In this document: positions 11,756-22,931 of the stretch, piece after piece | Position numbering within the stretch: position 1 is the stretch's first letter | Layout of the letters: each line of letters starts with the position of its first letter | DNA from: Chenopodium formosanum | Taxonomy: Eukaryota; Streptophyta; Magnoliopsida; Caryophyllales; Amaranthaceae | Length of the DNA stretch: 64,000 bases | Reading direction: 5' to 3' | NCBI GenBank assembly: GCA_024500155.1 | Contig: CM044858.1 | Coordinates: forward strand, 24,601,795 to 24,665,794 | The notes under the pieces: generated by a model | Told to the model about the DNA's origin: nothing | Seen by the model: the letters and a program-made list of their open reading frames with translations, nothing else | Database searches by the model: none | Translations under genes and position numbers: made by a program

Positions 11756-11772
11756 CCTTTTTTAAAGGTTTT
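11752..11772. repeat. Perfect 9-bp inverted repeat with 3-nt spacer
   Basis: The arms are AAAACCTTT (11752-11760) and AAAGGTTTT (11764-11772), separated by TTT. The equivalent position of related monomers, for example at 5628, reads CTAAAAGCTTTTTTG followed by AAAGTGTTTGAC. This copy differs from that at five sites within 27 bp, and three of the changes make the right arm complementary to the left. Chance clustering is possible; a template-switch event at replication would explain it in one step. Confidence 0.8.
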
Positions 11773-13660
11773 CGACTTTCATTTGACTTATTAAGCTTTG
11801 TTGAGTGCATTTGACTTTCATTTGATTCAAAAAGCTTTGTTTGAATGTGTTTAACTTTCATTTGACTCAATTAGCTTTGATGAATGTGTTTGACTTTCAT
11901 TTGATTCAATTAGCACTGTGGAATGCAATTGACTTTCAATTGATTCTAAAAGCTTTTTTGAAAGTGTTTGACTTTCATTTGACTCAATTAGATTTGTTGA
12001 ATGCGTTTTACTTTCATTTGATTCAAAAAGCTTTGTTTAATTGTGTTTGACTTTAATTTAACTCAATTAGCTTCGATGAATGTGTTTGACTTTCATTTGA
12101 CTCAATTAACTTTGTGAATGGATTTGACTTTCATTTAACTCAATTAGCATTGTGGAATGTAATGAACTTTCATTTGATTCAAAAAGCTTTGTTTGAATGT
12201 ATTTGACTTTCATTTGATTCTTAAAGCTTTGTTGAAAGTGTTTGACTTTCATTCGACTTAATTAGCTTAGTTGAATGCATTTGACTTTCATTTGATTCAA
12301 AAAGCTTTGTTTGAATGTGTTTGAGTTTCGTTTGACTCAATTAGCTTTGTTGATTGTGTTTGACTTTCATTTGACTCAATTAGCATTGTGGAATGCAATA
12401 ACTTTCATTTGACTCAATTAGCATTGTGAAAAGCAATTGACTTTCATTTGATTCAAAAAGCTTTGTTTGAATGTATTTGACTTTCATTTGATTCTAATAG
12501 CTTTTTGAAAGTGTTTGACTTTCATTTGACTCATTAAGCTTTGTTGAATGCATTTGACTTTCATTTGATTTAAAAAGCTTTGTTTGAATGTGTTTAACTT
12601 TCATTTGACTTAATTAGCTTTGTTGAATGTGTTTGACTTTCATTTGACTCAATTAGCACTGTGGAATGCAATTGACTTTCATTTGATTCAAAAAAGCTTT
12701 GTTTGTATGTATTTGACTTTCATTTGATTCTAAAAGCTTTGTTGAAAGTGTTTGATTTTCATTTGACTCATTAAGCTTTGTTGAATGCATTTGACTTTCA
12801 TTTGATTTTAAAAGCTTTGTTTGAATGTGTTTAACTTTGATTTGACTCATTAAGCTTTGTGGAATGCATTTGACTTTCATTTGATTCAAAAAGCTTTGTT
12901 TGAATGTGTTTAACTTTCATTTGACTCAATTAGCTTTGTTGAAGTTGTTAGACTTTCATTTGACTCTATTAGCTTTGTTGAATGCATTTGACTTTCATTT
13001 GATTCAAAAAGCTTTGTTTGAATGTATTAGACTTTCATTTGATTCTAAAAGCTTTGATGAAAGTGTTTGACTTTCATTTGACTCAGTTAAGCTTAGTTGA
13101 ATGCATTTGACTTTCATTTTATTCAAAAAGCTTTGTTTGAATGTGTTTGACTTTTGTTTGACTCAATTAGCTTTGTTGAATGTGTTTGACTTTCATTTGA
13201 CTTAATTAGCATTGTGGAATGCAATTGACTTTCATCTGATTCAAAAAGATTTGTTTGAATGTATTTGACTTTTATTTGATTCTAAAAGCTTTGTTGAAAG
13301 TGTTTGACTTTCATTTGACTCAGTTAGCTTAGTTGAATGCATTTGACTTTCATTTTATTCAAAAAGCTTTGTTTGAATGTGTATGACTTTTGTTTGACTC
13401 AATTAGCTTTATTAATTGTGTTTGACTTTCATTTGACTTAATTAGCATTATGGAATGCAATTGACTTTCATCTGATTCAAAAAGCTTTGTTTGAATGTAT
13501 TTGACTTTCATTTGATTCTAAAAGCTTTGTTCAAAGTGTTTGACTTTCATTTGACTCAATTTGCTTAGTTGAATGCATTTAACTTTCATTTGATTCCAAA
13601 AGTTTTGTTTGAAAGTGTTTTACTTTCGTTTGACTCAATTAGCTTTGTTGATTGTGTTTG
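11773..13660 (+). repeat. Array segment, first appearance of ATTAAGC variant
   Basis: Monomers with TTATTAAGC or ACTCATTAAGC (one base moved relative to ACTCAATTAGC) begin near 11788 and recur near 12530, 12770 and 12850. A C monomer with an extra A (CAAAAAAGCTTTGTTTGTATG) appears at about 12687. A one-base insertion gives CAGTTAAGCTTAG near 13084. All of these become common further right, so this looks like an early member of the 14.8-24 kb family. Confidence 0.86.
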
Positions 13661-14796
13661 AATTTAATTTGACTCAATTAGCATTGTGTAATGCAATTGA
13701 CTTTCATTTGATTCAAAAAGCTTTGTTTGAATGTATTTGACTTTCATTTGATTCTAAAAGCTTTGTTGAAATTGTTTGACTTTCATTTGACTCAATTAGC
13801 TTTGTTGAATACATTTGAATTTCATTTGATTCAAAAAGCTTTGTTTGAATGTGTTTGACTTTCATTTGACTCAATTAGTTTGTTGAATGTGTTTGACTTT
13901 CATTAGACTCAATTAGCATTGTGGAATGCAATTGACTTTCATTTGATTCAAAAAGCTTTGTTTGAATGTATTTGACTTTCATTTGATTCTAAAAGCTTTG
14001 TTGAAAGTGTTTGACTTTCATTTGACTCAATTAGCTTTGTTGAATGCATTTGACTTTCAATTGATTCAAAAAGCTTTGTTTGAATGTGTTTGACTTTCGT
14101 TTGACTCAATTAGCTTTGTTGATTGTGTTTGACTTTCATTCGACTCAATTTGCATTATGGAATGCAATTGACTTTCATTTGATTCAAAAAGCTTTGTTTG
14201 AATGTATTTGACTTTCATTTGATTCTAAAAGCTTTGTGGAAAGTGTTTGACTTTCATTTGACTTAATTAGCTTTGTTGAATGCCTTTGACTTTCATTTGA
14301 TTCAAAAAGCTTTGTTTGATTGTGTTTAACTTTAATTTGACTCAATTAGCTTTGATGAATGTGTTTGACTTTCATTTGACTCAATTAGCAATGTGGAATG
14401 CAATTGACTTTCATTTGATTCAAAAAGCTTTGTTTGAATGTATTTGACTTTCATTTGATTCTAAAAGCTTTTTTGAAAGTGTTTGACTTTCATTTGACTC
14501 AATTAGATTTGTTGAATGCGTTTGACTTTCATTTTATTAAAAAAGCTTTGTTTGAATGTGTTTGACTTTAAGTTGACTAAATTAGCTTTGTTGAATGTGT
14601 TTGACTTTCATTTGACTCAATTAGCATTGGGAAATGCAATTGAATTTCATTTGATTCAAAAAGCTTTGTTTGAATATGTTTGACTTTCATTTGACTCAAT
14701 TAGCTTTGTTGAAAGTGTTTGACTTTCATTTAACTCAATTAGCATTGTAGAATGCAATTGACTTTCATTTAGTTCAAAAAGCTTTGTTTGAATGGA
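13660..14796 (+). repeat. Segment family with TTAGTTTG short monomer, copy 3
   Basis: It matches about 4830-5957 at an offset of 8839 bp, with the short monomer at 13874, CAATGTGGAATGC near 14390, TTTTATTAAAAAAGC and GCATTGTAGAATGC. The match stops inside a C monomer at about 14794, where the monomer phase is broken. Confidence 0.85.
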
Positions 14797-14852
14797 ATGC
14801 AATTGACTTTCATTTAGTTCATTTGATTTAATTAGCACTATGGAATGCAATT
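14750..14852 (+). repeat. Irregular junction with 45-bp direct repeat
   Basis: The 26 bases at 14750-14775 occur again at 14795-14820, so consecutive GACTTTC cores are spaced 45 bp (14759 to 14804) and then 49 bp (to 14853) instead of 39-40. To the left the sequence resembles 5.9 kb; to the right, from about 14819, it resembles 19.77 kb. The shared stretch TTCATTTGA at the joint suggests unequal recombination or microhomology-mediated joining. Confidence 0.85.
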
Positions 14853-15703
14853 GACTTTCATTTGATTCAAAAAAGCTTTGTTTGTATGTATTTGACTTTC
14901 ATTTGATTCTAAAAGCTTTGTTGAAAGTGTTTGACTTTCATTTGACTCATTAAGCTTTGTTGAATGCATTTGACTTTCATTTGATTTAAAAAGCTTTGTT
15001 TGAATGTGTTCAACTTTCATTTGACTCATTAAGCTTTGTTGAATGCATTTGACTTTCATTTGATTCAAAAAGCTTTGTTTGAATGTGTTTAACTTTCATT
15101 TGACTCAATTAGCTTTGTTGAATTTGTTTGACTTTCATTTGACTCTATTAGCATTGTGGAATGCAATTGACTTTCATCTGATTCAAAAAGCTTTGTTTGA
15201 ATGTATTAGAATTTCATTTGATTCTAAAAGCTTTGATGAAAGTGTTTGACTTTCATTTTACTCAGTTAGCTTAGTTGAATGCATTTGACTTTCATTTTAT
15301 TCAAAAAGCTTTGTTTGAATGTGTTTGACTTTTGTTTGACTCAATTAGCTTTGTTGAATGTGTTTGACTTTCATTTGACTTAATTAGCATTGTGGAATGC
15401 AATTGACTTTCATCTGATTCAAAAAGATTTGTTTGAATGTATTTGACTTTCATTTGATTCTAAAAGCTTTGTTGAAAGTGTTTGACTTTCATTTGACTCA
15501 GTTAGCTTAGTTGAATGCATTTGACTTTCATTTTATTCAAAAAGCTTTGTTTGAATGTGTTTGACTTTTGTTTGACTCAATTAGCTTTATTGATTGTGTT
15601 TGACTTTCATTTGACTTAATTACCATTGTGGAATGCAATTGACTTTCATCTGATTCAAAAAGCTTTGTTTGAATGTATTTGACTTTCATTTGATTCTAAA
15701 AGC
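14819..15703 (+). repeat. 885-bp segment, copy 1 of an amplified block
   Basis: It matches 19774-20658 at offset 4955 bp and about 21308-22192 at offset 6489 bp, with a further copy about 23550-24434. Shared markers are CAAAAAAGCTTTGTTTGTATG, GTTCAACTTTC, ACTCATTAAGC, TTAGAATTTC and CAAAAAGATTTG. One site differs in the first pair, GATTCAAAAAGCTTTG against GATTCAAAAACCTTTG near 20612. Confidence 0.88.
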
Positions 15704-18700
15704 TTTGTTCAAGGTGTTTGACTTTCATTTGACTCAATTTGCTTAGTTGAATGCATTTAACTTTCATTTGATTCAAAAAGTTTTGTTTGAATGTGTTTGA
15801 CTTTCATTTGACTCAATTAGCTTCGTTAAATGTGTTTGACTTTCATTTGACTCAATTAGCATTGTGGAATGCAATTGACTTTCATTTGACTCAATTAGCA
15901 TTGTGAAAAGCAATTGACTTTCATTTGATTCAAAAAGCTTTGTTTGAATGTATTTCACTTTCATTTGATTCTAAAAGCTTTTTTGAAAGTGTTTGACTTT
16001 CATTTGATTCTATTAGATTTGTTGAATGCGTTTGACTTACATTTTATTGAAAAAGCTTTGTTTGAATGTGTTTGACTTTAAGTTGACTAAATTAGCTTTG
16101 TTGAATGTGTTTGACATTCATTTGACTCAATTAGCATTGGGAAATGCCATTGACTTTCATTTGATTCAAAAACCTTTGTTTGAATGTATTTGACTTTCAT
16201 TTGATTTTAAAAGCTTTGTTAAAAGTGTTTGACTTTTATTCGACTTAATTAGCATAGTTGAATGCATTTGACTTTCATTTGATTCAAAAAGCTTTGTTTG
16301 AATGTGTTTGAGTTTCGTTTGACTCAATTAGCTTTGTTAATTGTGTTTGACTTTCATTTGACTCAATTAGCATAGTGGAATGCAATTGACTTTCATTTGA
16401 CTCAATTAGCATTGTGAAAAGCAATTGACTTTCATTTGATTCAAAAAGCTTTGTTTGAATGTATTTCACTTTCATTTGATTCTAAAAGCTTTTTTAAAGT
16501 GTTTGACTTTCATTTGACTCATTAAGCTTTGTTGAGTACATTTGACTTTCATTTGATTCAAAAAGCTTTGAGTTTGAATTTGTTTAACTTTCATTTGACT
16601 TAATTAGCTTTGTTGAATGTGTTTGACTTTCATTTGATTCAATTAGCACTGTGGAATGCAATTGACTTTCATTTGATTCAAAAAGCTTTGTTTGTATGTA
16701 TTTGACTTTCATTTAATTCTAAAAGCTTTGTTGAAAGTGTTTGACTGTCATTTGACTCATTAAGCTTTGTTGAATGCATTTGACTTTCATTTGATTCAAA
16801 AAGCTTTGTTTGAATGTGTTTAACTTTCATTTGACTCAATTAGCTTTATTGAATTTGTTAGACTTTCATTTGACTCTATTAGCATTGTGGAATGCAATTG
16901 ACTTTCATTTGATTCAAAAAGCTTTGTTTGAATGTATTTGACTTTCATTTGATTCTAAAAGTTTTGATGAAAGTGTTTAACTTTCATTTGACTCAGTTAG
17001 CTTAGTTGAATGCATTTGACTTTCATTTTATTCAAAAAGCTTTATTTGAATGTGTTTGACTTTTGTTTGACTCAATTAGCTATGTTGAATGTGTTTGACT
17101 TTCATTTGACTTAATTAGCATTGTGGAATGCAATTGACTTTCATCTGATTCAAAAAAATTTGTTTGAATGTATTTGACTTTCATTTGATTCTAAAAGCTT
17201 TGTTGAAAGTGTTTGACTTTCATTTGACTCAGTTAGCTTAGTTGAATGCGTTTGACTTTCATTTTATTCAAAAAGCTTTGTTTGAATGTGTTTGACTTTT
17301 GTTTGACTCAATTAGCTTTATTGATTGAGTTTGACTTTCATTTGACTTAATTAGCATTGTGGAATGCAATTGACTTTCATCAGATTCAAAAAGCTTTGTT
17401 TGAATGTATTTGACTTTTATTTGATTCTAAAAGCTTTGTTCAAAGTGTTTGACTTTCATTTGACTCAATTTGCTTAGTTGAATGCATTTGACTTTCATTT
17501 GATTCAAAAAGCTATGTTTAAATGTGTTTGACTTTTGTTTGACTCAATTAGCTTTGTTGATTATGTTTGACTTTAATTTGACTCAATTAGCATTGTGTAA
17601 TGCAATTGAGTTTCATTTGATTCAAAAAGCTTTGTTTGAATGTATTTGACTTTCATTTGATTCTAAAAGCTTTGTTGAAAGTGTTTAACTTTCATTTGAC
17701 TCAATTAGATTTGTTGAATGCGTTTGACTTTCATTTTATTCAAAAAGCTTTGTTTGAATGTGTTTGACTTTAAGTTGACTAAATTAGCTTTGTTAAATGT
17801 GTTTGACTTTCATTTGACTCAATTAGCATTGGGAAATGCAATTGACTTTCATTTGATTCAAAAAGCTTTGTTTGAATGTATTTGACTTTCATTTGATATT
17901 AAAAGCTTTGTTGAATGTGTTTGAATTTCATTTGACTCAATTAGATTTGTTGAATGCGTTTCACTTTCATTTTATTCAAAAAGCATTGTTTGAATTTGTT
18001 TGACTTTAAGTTGACTAAATTAGCTTTTTTGAATGTGTTTGACTTTCATTTGACTCAATTAGCATTGGGAAATGCAATTGAATTTCACTGGATTCAAAAA
18101 GCTTTGTTTGAATGTGTTTAACTTTCATTTGACTCAATTAGCTTTGTTGAAAGTGTTTGACTTTCATTTGACTCAATTAGCATTGTGGAATGCAATTGAC
18201 TTTCATTTAGTTCAAAAAGCTTTGTTTGAATGGATTTGACTTTCATTTAGTTCAAAAAGCTTTGTTTGAATGTGTTTGACTTTTATTTGACTCAATTAGC
18301 ATTGTTGAATGTGTTTGACTTTCATTTGACTCAATTAGCATTGTGGAATGCAATTGACTTTCATTTGATTCAAAAAGCTTTGTTTGAATGTATTTGACTT
18401 TCATTTGATTCTAAAAGCTTTGTTGAAAGTGTTTGACTTTCATTTGACTTAATTAGCTTAGTTGAATGCATTTGACTTTCATTTGATTCAAAAAGCTTTG
18501 TTTGAATGTGTTTGAGTTTCGTTTGACTCAATTAGCTTTATTGATTGTGTTTGACTTTCATTTGACTCAATTAGCATTGTGGAATGCAATTAACTTTCAT
18601 TTGACTCAATTAGCATTGTGAAAAGCAATTGACTTTCATTTGATTCAAAAAGCTTTGTTTGAATGTATTTGACTTTCATTTGATTCTAATAGCTTTTTGA

Positions 18701-19429
18701 AAGTGTTTGACTTTCATTTGACTCATTAAGCTTTGTTGAATGCATTTGACTTTCATTTGATTCAAAAAGCTTTGTTTGAATGTGTTTAACTTTCATTTGA
18801 CTTAATTAGCTTTGTTGAATGTGTTTGACTTTCATTTGATTTTAATTAGCACTGTGGAATGCAATTGACTTTCATTTGATTCAAAAAAGCTTTGTTTGTA
18901 TGTATTTGACTTTCATTTGATTCTAAAAGCTTTGTTGAAAGTGTTTGACTTTCATTTGACTCATTAAGCTTTGTTGAATGCATTTAATTTTCATTTGATT
19001 TAAAAAGCTTTGTTTGAATGTGTTTAACTTTCATTTGACTCATTAAGCTTTGTTGAATGCATTTGACTTTCATTTGATTCCAAAATTGTTTGAATGTGTT
19101 TAACTTTCATTTGACTAAATTAGCTTTGTTAAATGTGTTTGACTTTCATTTGACTCAATTAGCATTGGGAAATGCAATTGAATTTCATTTGATTCAAAAA
19201 GCTTTGTTTGAATGTGTTTGACTTTCATTTGACTCAATTAGCTTTGTTGAAAGTGTTTGACTTTCATTTAACTCAATTAGCATTGTAGAATGCAATTGAC
19301 TTTCATTTAGTTCAAAAAGCTTTGTTTGAATGGATTTGACTTTCATTTGAATCTAAAAGCTTTGTTGAAAGTGTTTAACTTTCATTCGACTTAATTAGCT
19401 TAGTTGAATGCATTTGACTTTCATTTGAT
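15704..19429 (+). repeat. Array segment with GAAAAGCAATTG and ATTAAGC variants
   Basis: B monomers with GCATTGTGAAAAGC occur near 15900, 16415 and 18613, and ATTAAGC monomers near 16520, 16758, 18722, 18962 and 19042. The last GGGAAATGC monomers of the window are at about 16140, 17830, 18067 and 19168. Small indels include GCTTTGAGTTTGAATTTG near 16566 (two extra bases) and CCAAAATTGTTTG near 19081 (shortened). No non-satellite sequence is present. Confidence 0.88.
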
Positions 19430-22194
19430 TCAAAAAGCTTTGTTTGAATGTGTTTGACTTTCGTTTGACTCAATTAGCTTTGTTGATTGTGTTTGACTTT
19501 CATTTTACTCAATTAGCATTGTGGAATGCAATTAACTTTCATTTGACTCAATTAGCATTGTGAAAAGCAATTGACTTTCATTTGATTCAAAAAGCTTTGT
19601 TTGAATGTATTTGACTTTCATTTGATTCTAATAGCTTTTTGAAAGTGTTTGACTTTCATTTGACTCATTAATCTTTGTTGAATGCATTTGACTTTTATTT
19701 GATTCAAAAAGCTTTGTTTGAATGTGTTTAACTTTCATTTGACTTAATTAGCTTTGTTGAATGTGTTTGACTTTCATTTGATTTAATTAGCACTATGGAA
19801 TGCAATTGACTTTCATTTGATTCAAAAAAGCTTTGTTTGTATGTATTTGACTTTCATTTGATTCTAAAAGCTTTGTTGAAAGTGTTTGACTTTCATTTGA
19901 CTCATTAAGCTTTGTTGAATGCATTTGACTTTCATTTGATTTAAAAAGCTTTGTTTGAATGTGTTCAACTTTCATTTGACTCATTAAGCTTTGTTGAATG
20001 CATTTGACTTTCATTTGATTCAAAAAGCTTTGTTTGAATGTGTTTAACTTTCATTTGACTCAATTAGCTTTGTTGAATTTGTTTGACTTTCATTTGACTC
20101 TATTAGCATTGTGGAATGCAATTGACTTTCATCTGATTCAAAAAGCTTTGTTTGAATGTATTAGAATTTCATTTGATTCTAAAAGCTTTGATGAAAGTGT
20201 TTGACTTTCATTTTACTCAGTTAGCTTAGTTGAATGCATTTGACTTTCATTTTATTCAAAAAGCTTTGTTTGAATGTGTTTGACTTTTGTTTGACTCAAT
20301 TAGCTTTGTTGAATGTGTTTGACTTTCATTTGACTTAATTAGCATTGTGGAATGCAATTGACTTTCATCTGATTCAAAAAGATTTGTTTGAATGTATTTG
20401 ACTTTCATTTGATTCTAAAAGCTTTGTTGAAAGTGTTTGACTTTCATTTGACTCAGTTAGCTTAGTTGAATGCATTTGACTTTCATTTTTTTCAAAAAGC
20501 TTTGTTTGAATGTGTTTGACTTTTGTTTGACTCAATTAGCTTTATTGATTGTGTTTCACTTTCATTTGACTTAATTACCATTGTGGAATGCAATTGACTT
20601 TCATCTGATTCAAAAACCTTTGTTTGAATGTATTTGACTTTCATTTGATTCTAAAAGCTTTGTGGAAAGTGTTTGACTTTCATTTGACTCAATTAGCTTT
20701 GTTGAATGCCTTTGACTTTCATTTGATTCAAAAAGCTTTGTTTGAATGTGTTTGAGTTTCGTTTACCTCAATTAGCTTTGTTGATTGTGTTTGACTTTAA
20801 TTTGACTCAATTAGCATTGTGTAATGCAATTGACTTTCATTTGATTCAAAAAGCTTTGTTTGAATGTATTTGATTTTCATTTGATTCTAAAAGCTTTGTT
20901 GAAAGTGTTTGACTTTCATTTGACTCAATTAGCTTTGTTGAATGAATTTGACTTTCATTTGATTCAAAAAGCTTTATTTGAATGTGTTTGAGTTTCGTTT
21001 GACTCAATTAGCTTTGTTGATTGTGTTTGACTTTCATTTTACTCAATTAGCATTGTGGAATGCAATTAACTTTCATTTGACTCAATTAGCATTGTGAAAA
21101 GCAATTGACTTTCATTTGATTCAAAAAGCTTTGTTTGAATGTATTTGACTTTCATTTGATTCTAATAGCTTTTTGAAAGTGTTTGACTTTCATTTGACTC
21201 ATTAAGCTTTGTTGAATGCATTTGACTTTTTTTTGATTCAAAAAGCTTTGTTTGAATGTGTTTAACTTTCATTTGACTTAATTAGCTTTGTTGAATGTGT
21301 TTCACTTTTGTTTGATTTAATTAGCACTGTGGAATGCAATTGACTTTCATTTGATTCAAAAAAGCTTTGTTTGTATGTATTTGACTTTCATTTGATTCTA
21401 AAAGCTTTGTTGAAAGTGTTTGACTTTCATTTGACTCATTAAGCTTTGTTGAATGCATTTGACTTTCATTTGATTTAAAAAGCTTTGTTTGAATGTGTTC
21501 AACTTTCATTTGACTCATTAAGCTTTGTTGAATGCATTTGACTTTCATTTGATTCAAAAAGCTTTGTTTGAATGTGTTTAACTTTCATTTGACTCAATTA
21601 GCTTTGTTGAATTTGTTTGACTTTCATTTGACTCTATTAGCATTGTGGAATGCAATTGATTTTCATTTGATTCAAAAAGCTTTGTTTGAATGTATTAGAA
21701 TTTCATTTGATTCTAAAAGCTTTGATGAAAGTGTTTGACTTTCATTTTACTCAGTTAGCTTAGTTGAATGCATTTGACTTTCATTTTATTCAAAAAGCTT
21801 TGTTTGAATGTGTTTGACTTTTGTTTGACTCAATTAGCTTTGTTGAATGTGTTTGACTTTCATTTGACTTAATTAGCATTGTGGAATGCAATTGACTTTC
21901 ATCTGATTCAAAAAGATTTGTTTGAATGTATTTGACTTTCATTTGATTCTATAAGCTTTGTTGAAAGTGTTTGACTTTCATTTGACTCAGTTAGCTTAGT
22001 TGAATGCATTTGACTTTCATTTTATTCAAAAAGCTTTGTTTGAATGTGTTTGACTTTTGTTTGACTCAATTAGCTTTATTGATTGTGTTTGACTTTCATT
22101 TGACTTAATTACCATTGTGGAATGCAATTGACTTTCATCTGATTCAAAAAGCTTTGTTTGAATGTATTTGACTTTCATTTGATTCTAAAAGCTT
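19430..22194 (+). repeat. 1534-bp-spaced duplication
   Basis: Markers repeat at an offset of 1534 bp, which is 13 x 118: CATTTTACTCAATTAGC at 19501 and 21035, the TTGTATG C monomer near 19832 and 21366, and TTAGAATTTC near 20161 and 21695. Similarity runs from about 19430-20658 to 20964-22192. The copies differ by scattered substitutions and by CAAGGTG against GGAAAGTG at the end. Confidence 0.86.
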
Positions 22195-22931
22195 TGTTCA
22201 AGGTGTTTGACTTTCATTTGACTCAATTTGCTTAGTTGAATGCATTTAACTTTCATTTGATTCAAAAAGTTTTGTTTGAATGTGTTTGACTTTCATTTGA
22301 CTCAATTAGCTTCGTTAAATGTGTTTGACTTTCATTTGACTCAATTAGCATTGTGGAATGCAATTGACTTTCATTTGACTCAATTAGCTCTGTTGAATGC
22401 AATTGACTTTTATTGGATTCAAAAAGCTTTGTTTGAATGTGTTTAACTTTCATTTGACTCAATTAGCTTTGTTGAATGTGTTTGACTTTCATTTGACTCA
22501 ATTAGCATTGTGGAATGCTATTGACTTTCATTTGATTCAAAAAGCTTTGTTTGAATGTATTTGACATTCATTTGATTCTAAAGGCTTTGTTGAAATTGTT
22601 TGACTTTCATTTGACTCAATTAGCATTGTGTAATGCAATTGACTTTCATTTGATTCAAAAAGCTTTGTTTGAATGCATTTGACTTTCATTTGATTTAATT
22701 AGCTTTGTTGAATGCATTTGACTTTCATTAGATTCAAAAAGCTTTGTTTGAATGTGTTTGACTTTCGTTTGACTCAATTAGCTTTGTTGATTGTGTTTGA
22801 CTTTCATTTGACTCAATTTGCATTATGGAATGCAATTGACTTTCATCTGATTCAAAAAGCTTTGTTTGAATGTATTTGACTTTCATTTGATTCTAACAGC
22901 TTTGTTGAAAGTGTTTGACTTTCATTTGACT
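20690..22931 (+). repeat. 2242-bp tandem duplication, first copy
   Basis: The unit length is 2242 bp, exactly 19 x 118 bp or 57 monomers. GTTGAATGCCTTTGAC at 20701 recurs at 22943, and rare variants (GCTTTATTTG, TGAAAAGCAATTG, CTATAAGC, TTACCATTG, GCTCTGTTG) repeat in order at this offset. A few differences were seen, such as TTTACCTCA near 20763 against TTTGACTCA and GATTTAATTAGC near 22692 against GATTCAATTAGC. Confidence 0.93.

Noticed and set aside
11752..11772. Rho-independent terminator at the 9-bp inverted repeat
   Set aside because: The stem is AT-rich with only two G/C pairs, the context is a eukaryote-type satellite, and no gene lies upstream.
14791..14835. Transposon insertion with target-site duplication at the out-of-phase junction
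   Set aside because: All bases on both sides are satellite; no foreign sequence lies between the repeated stretches.
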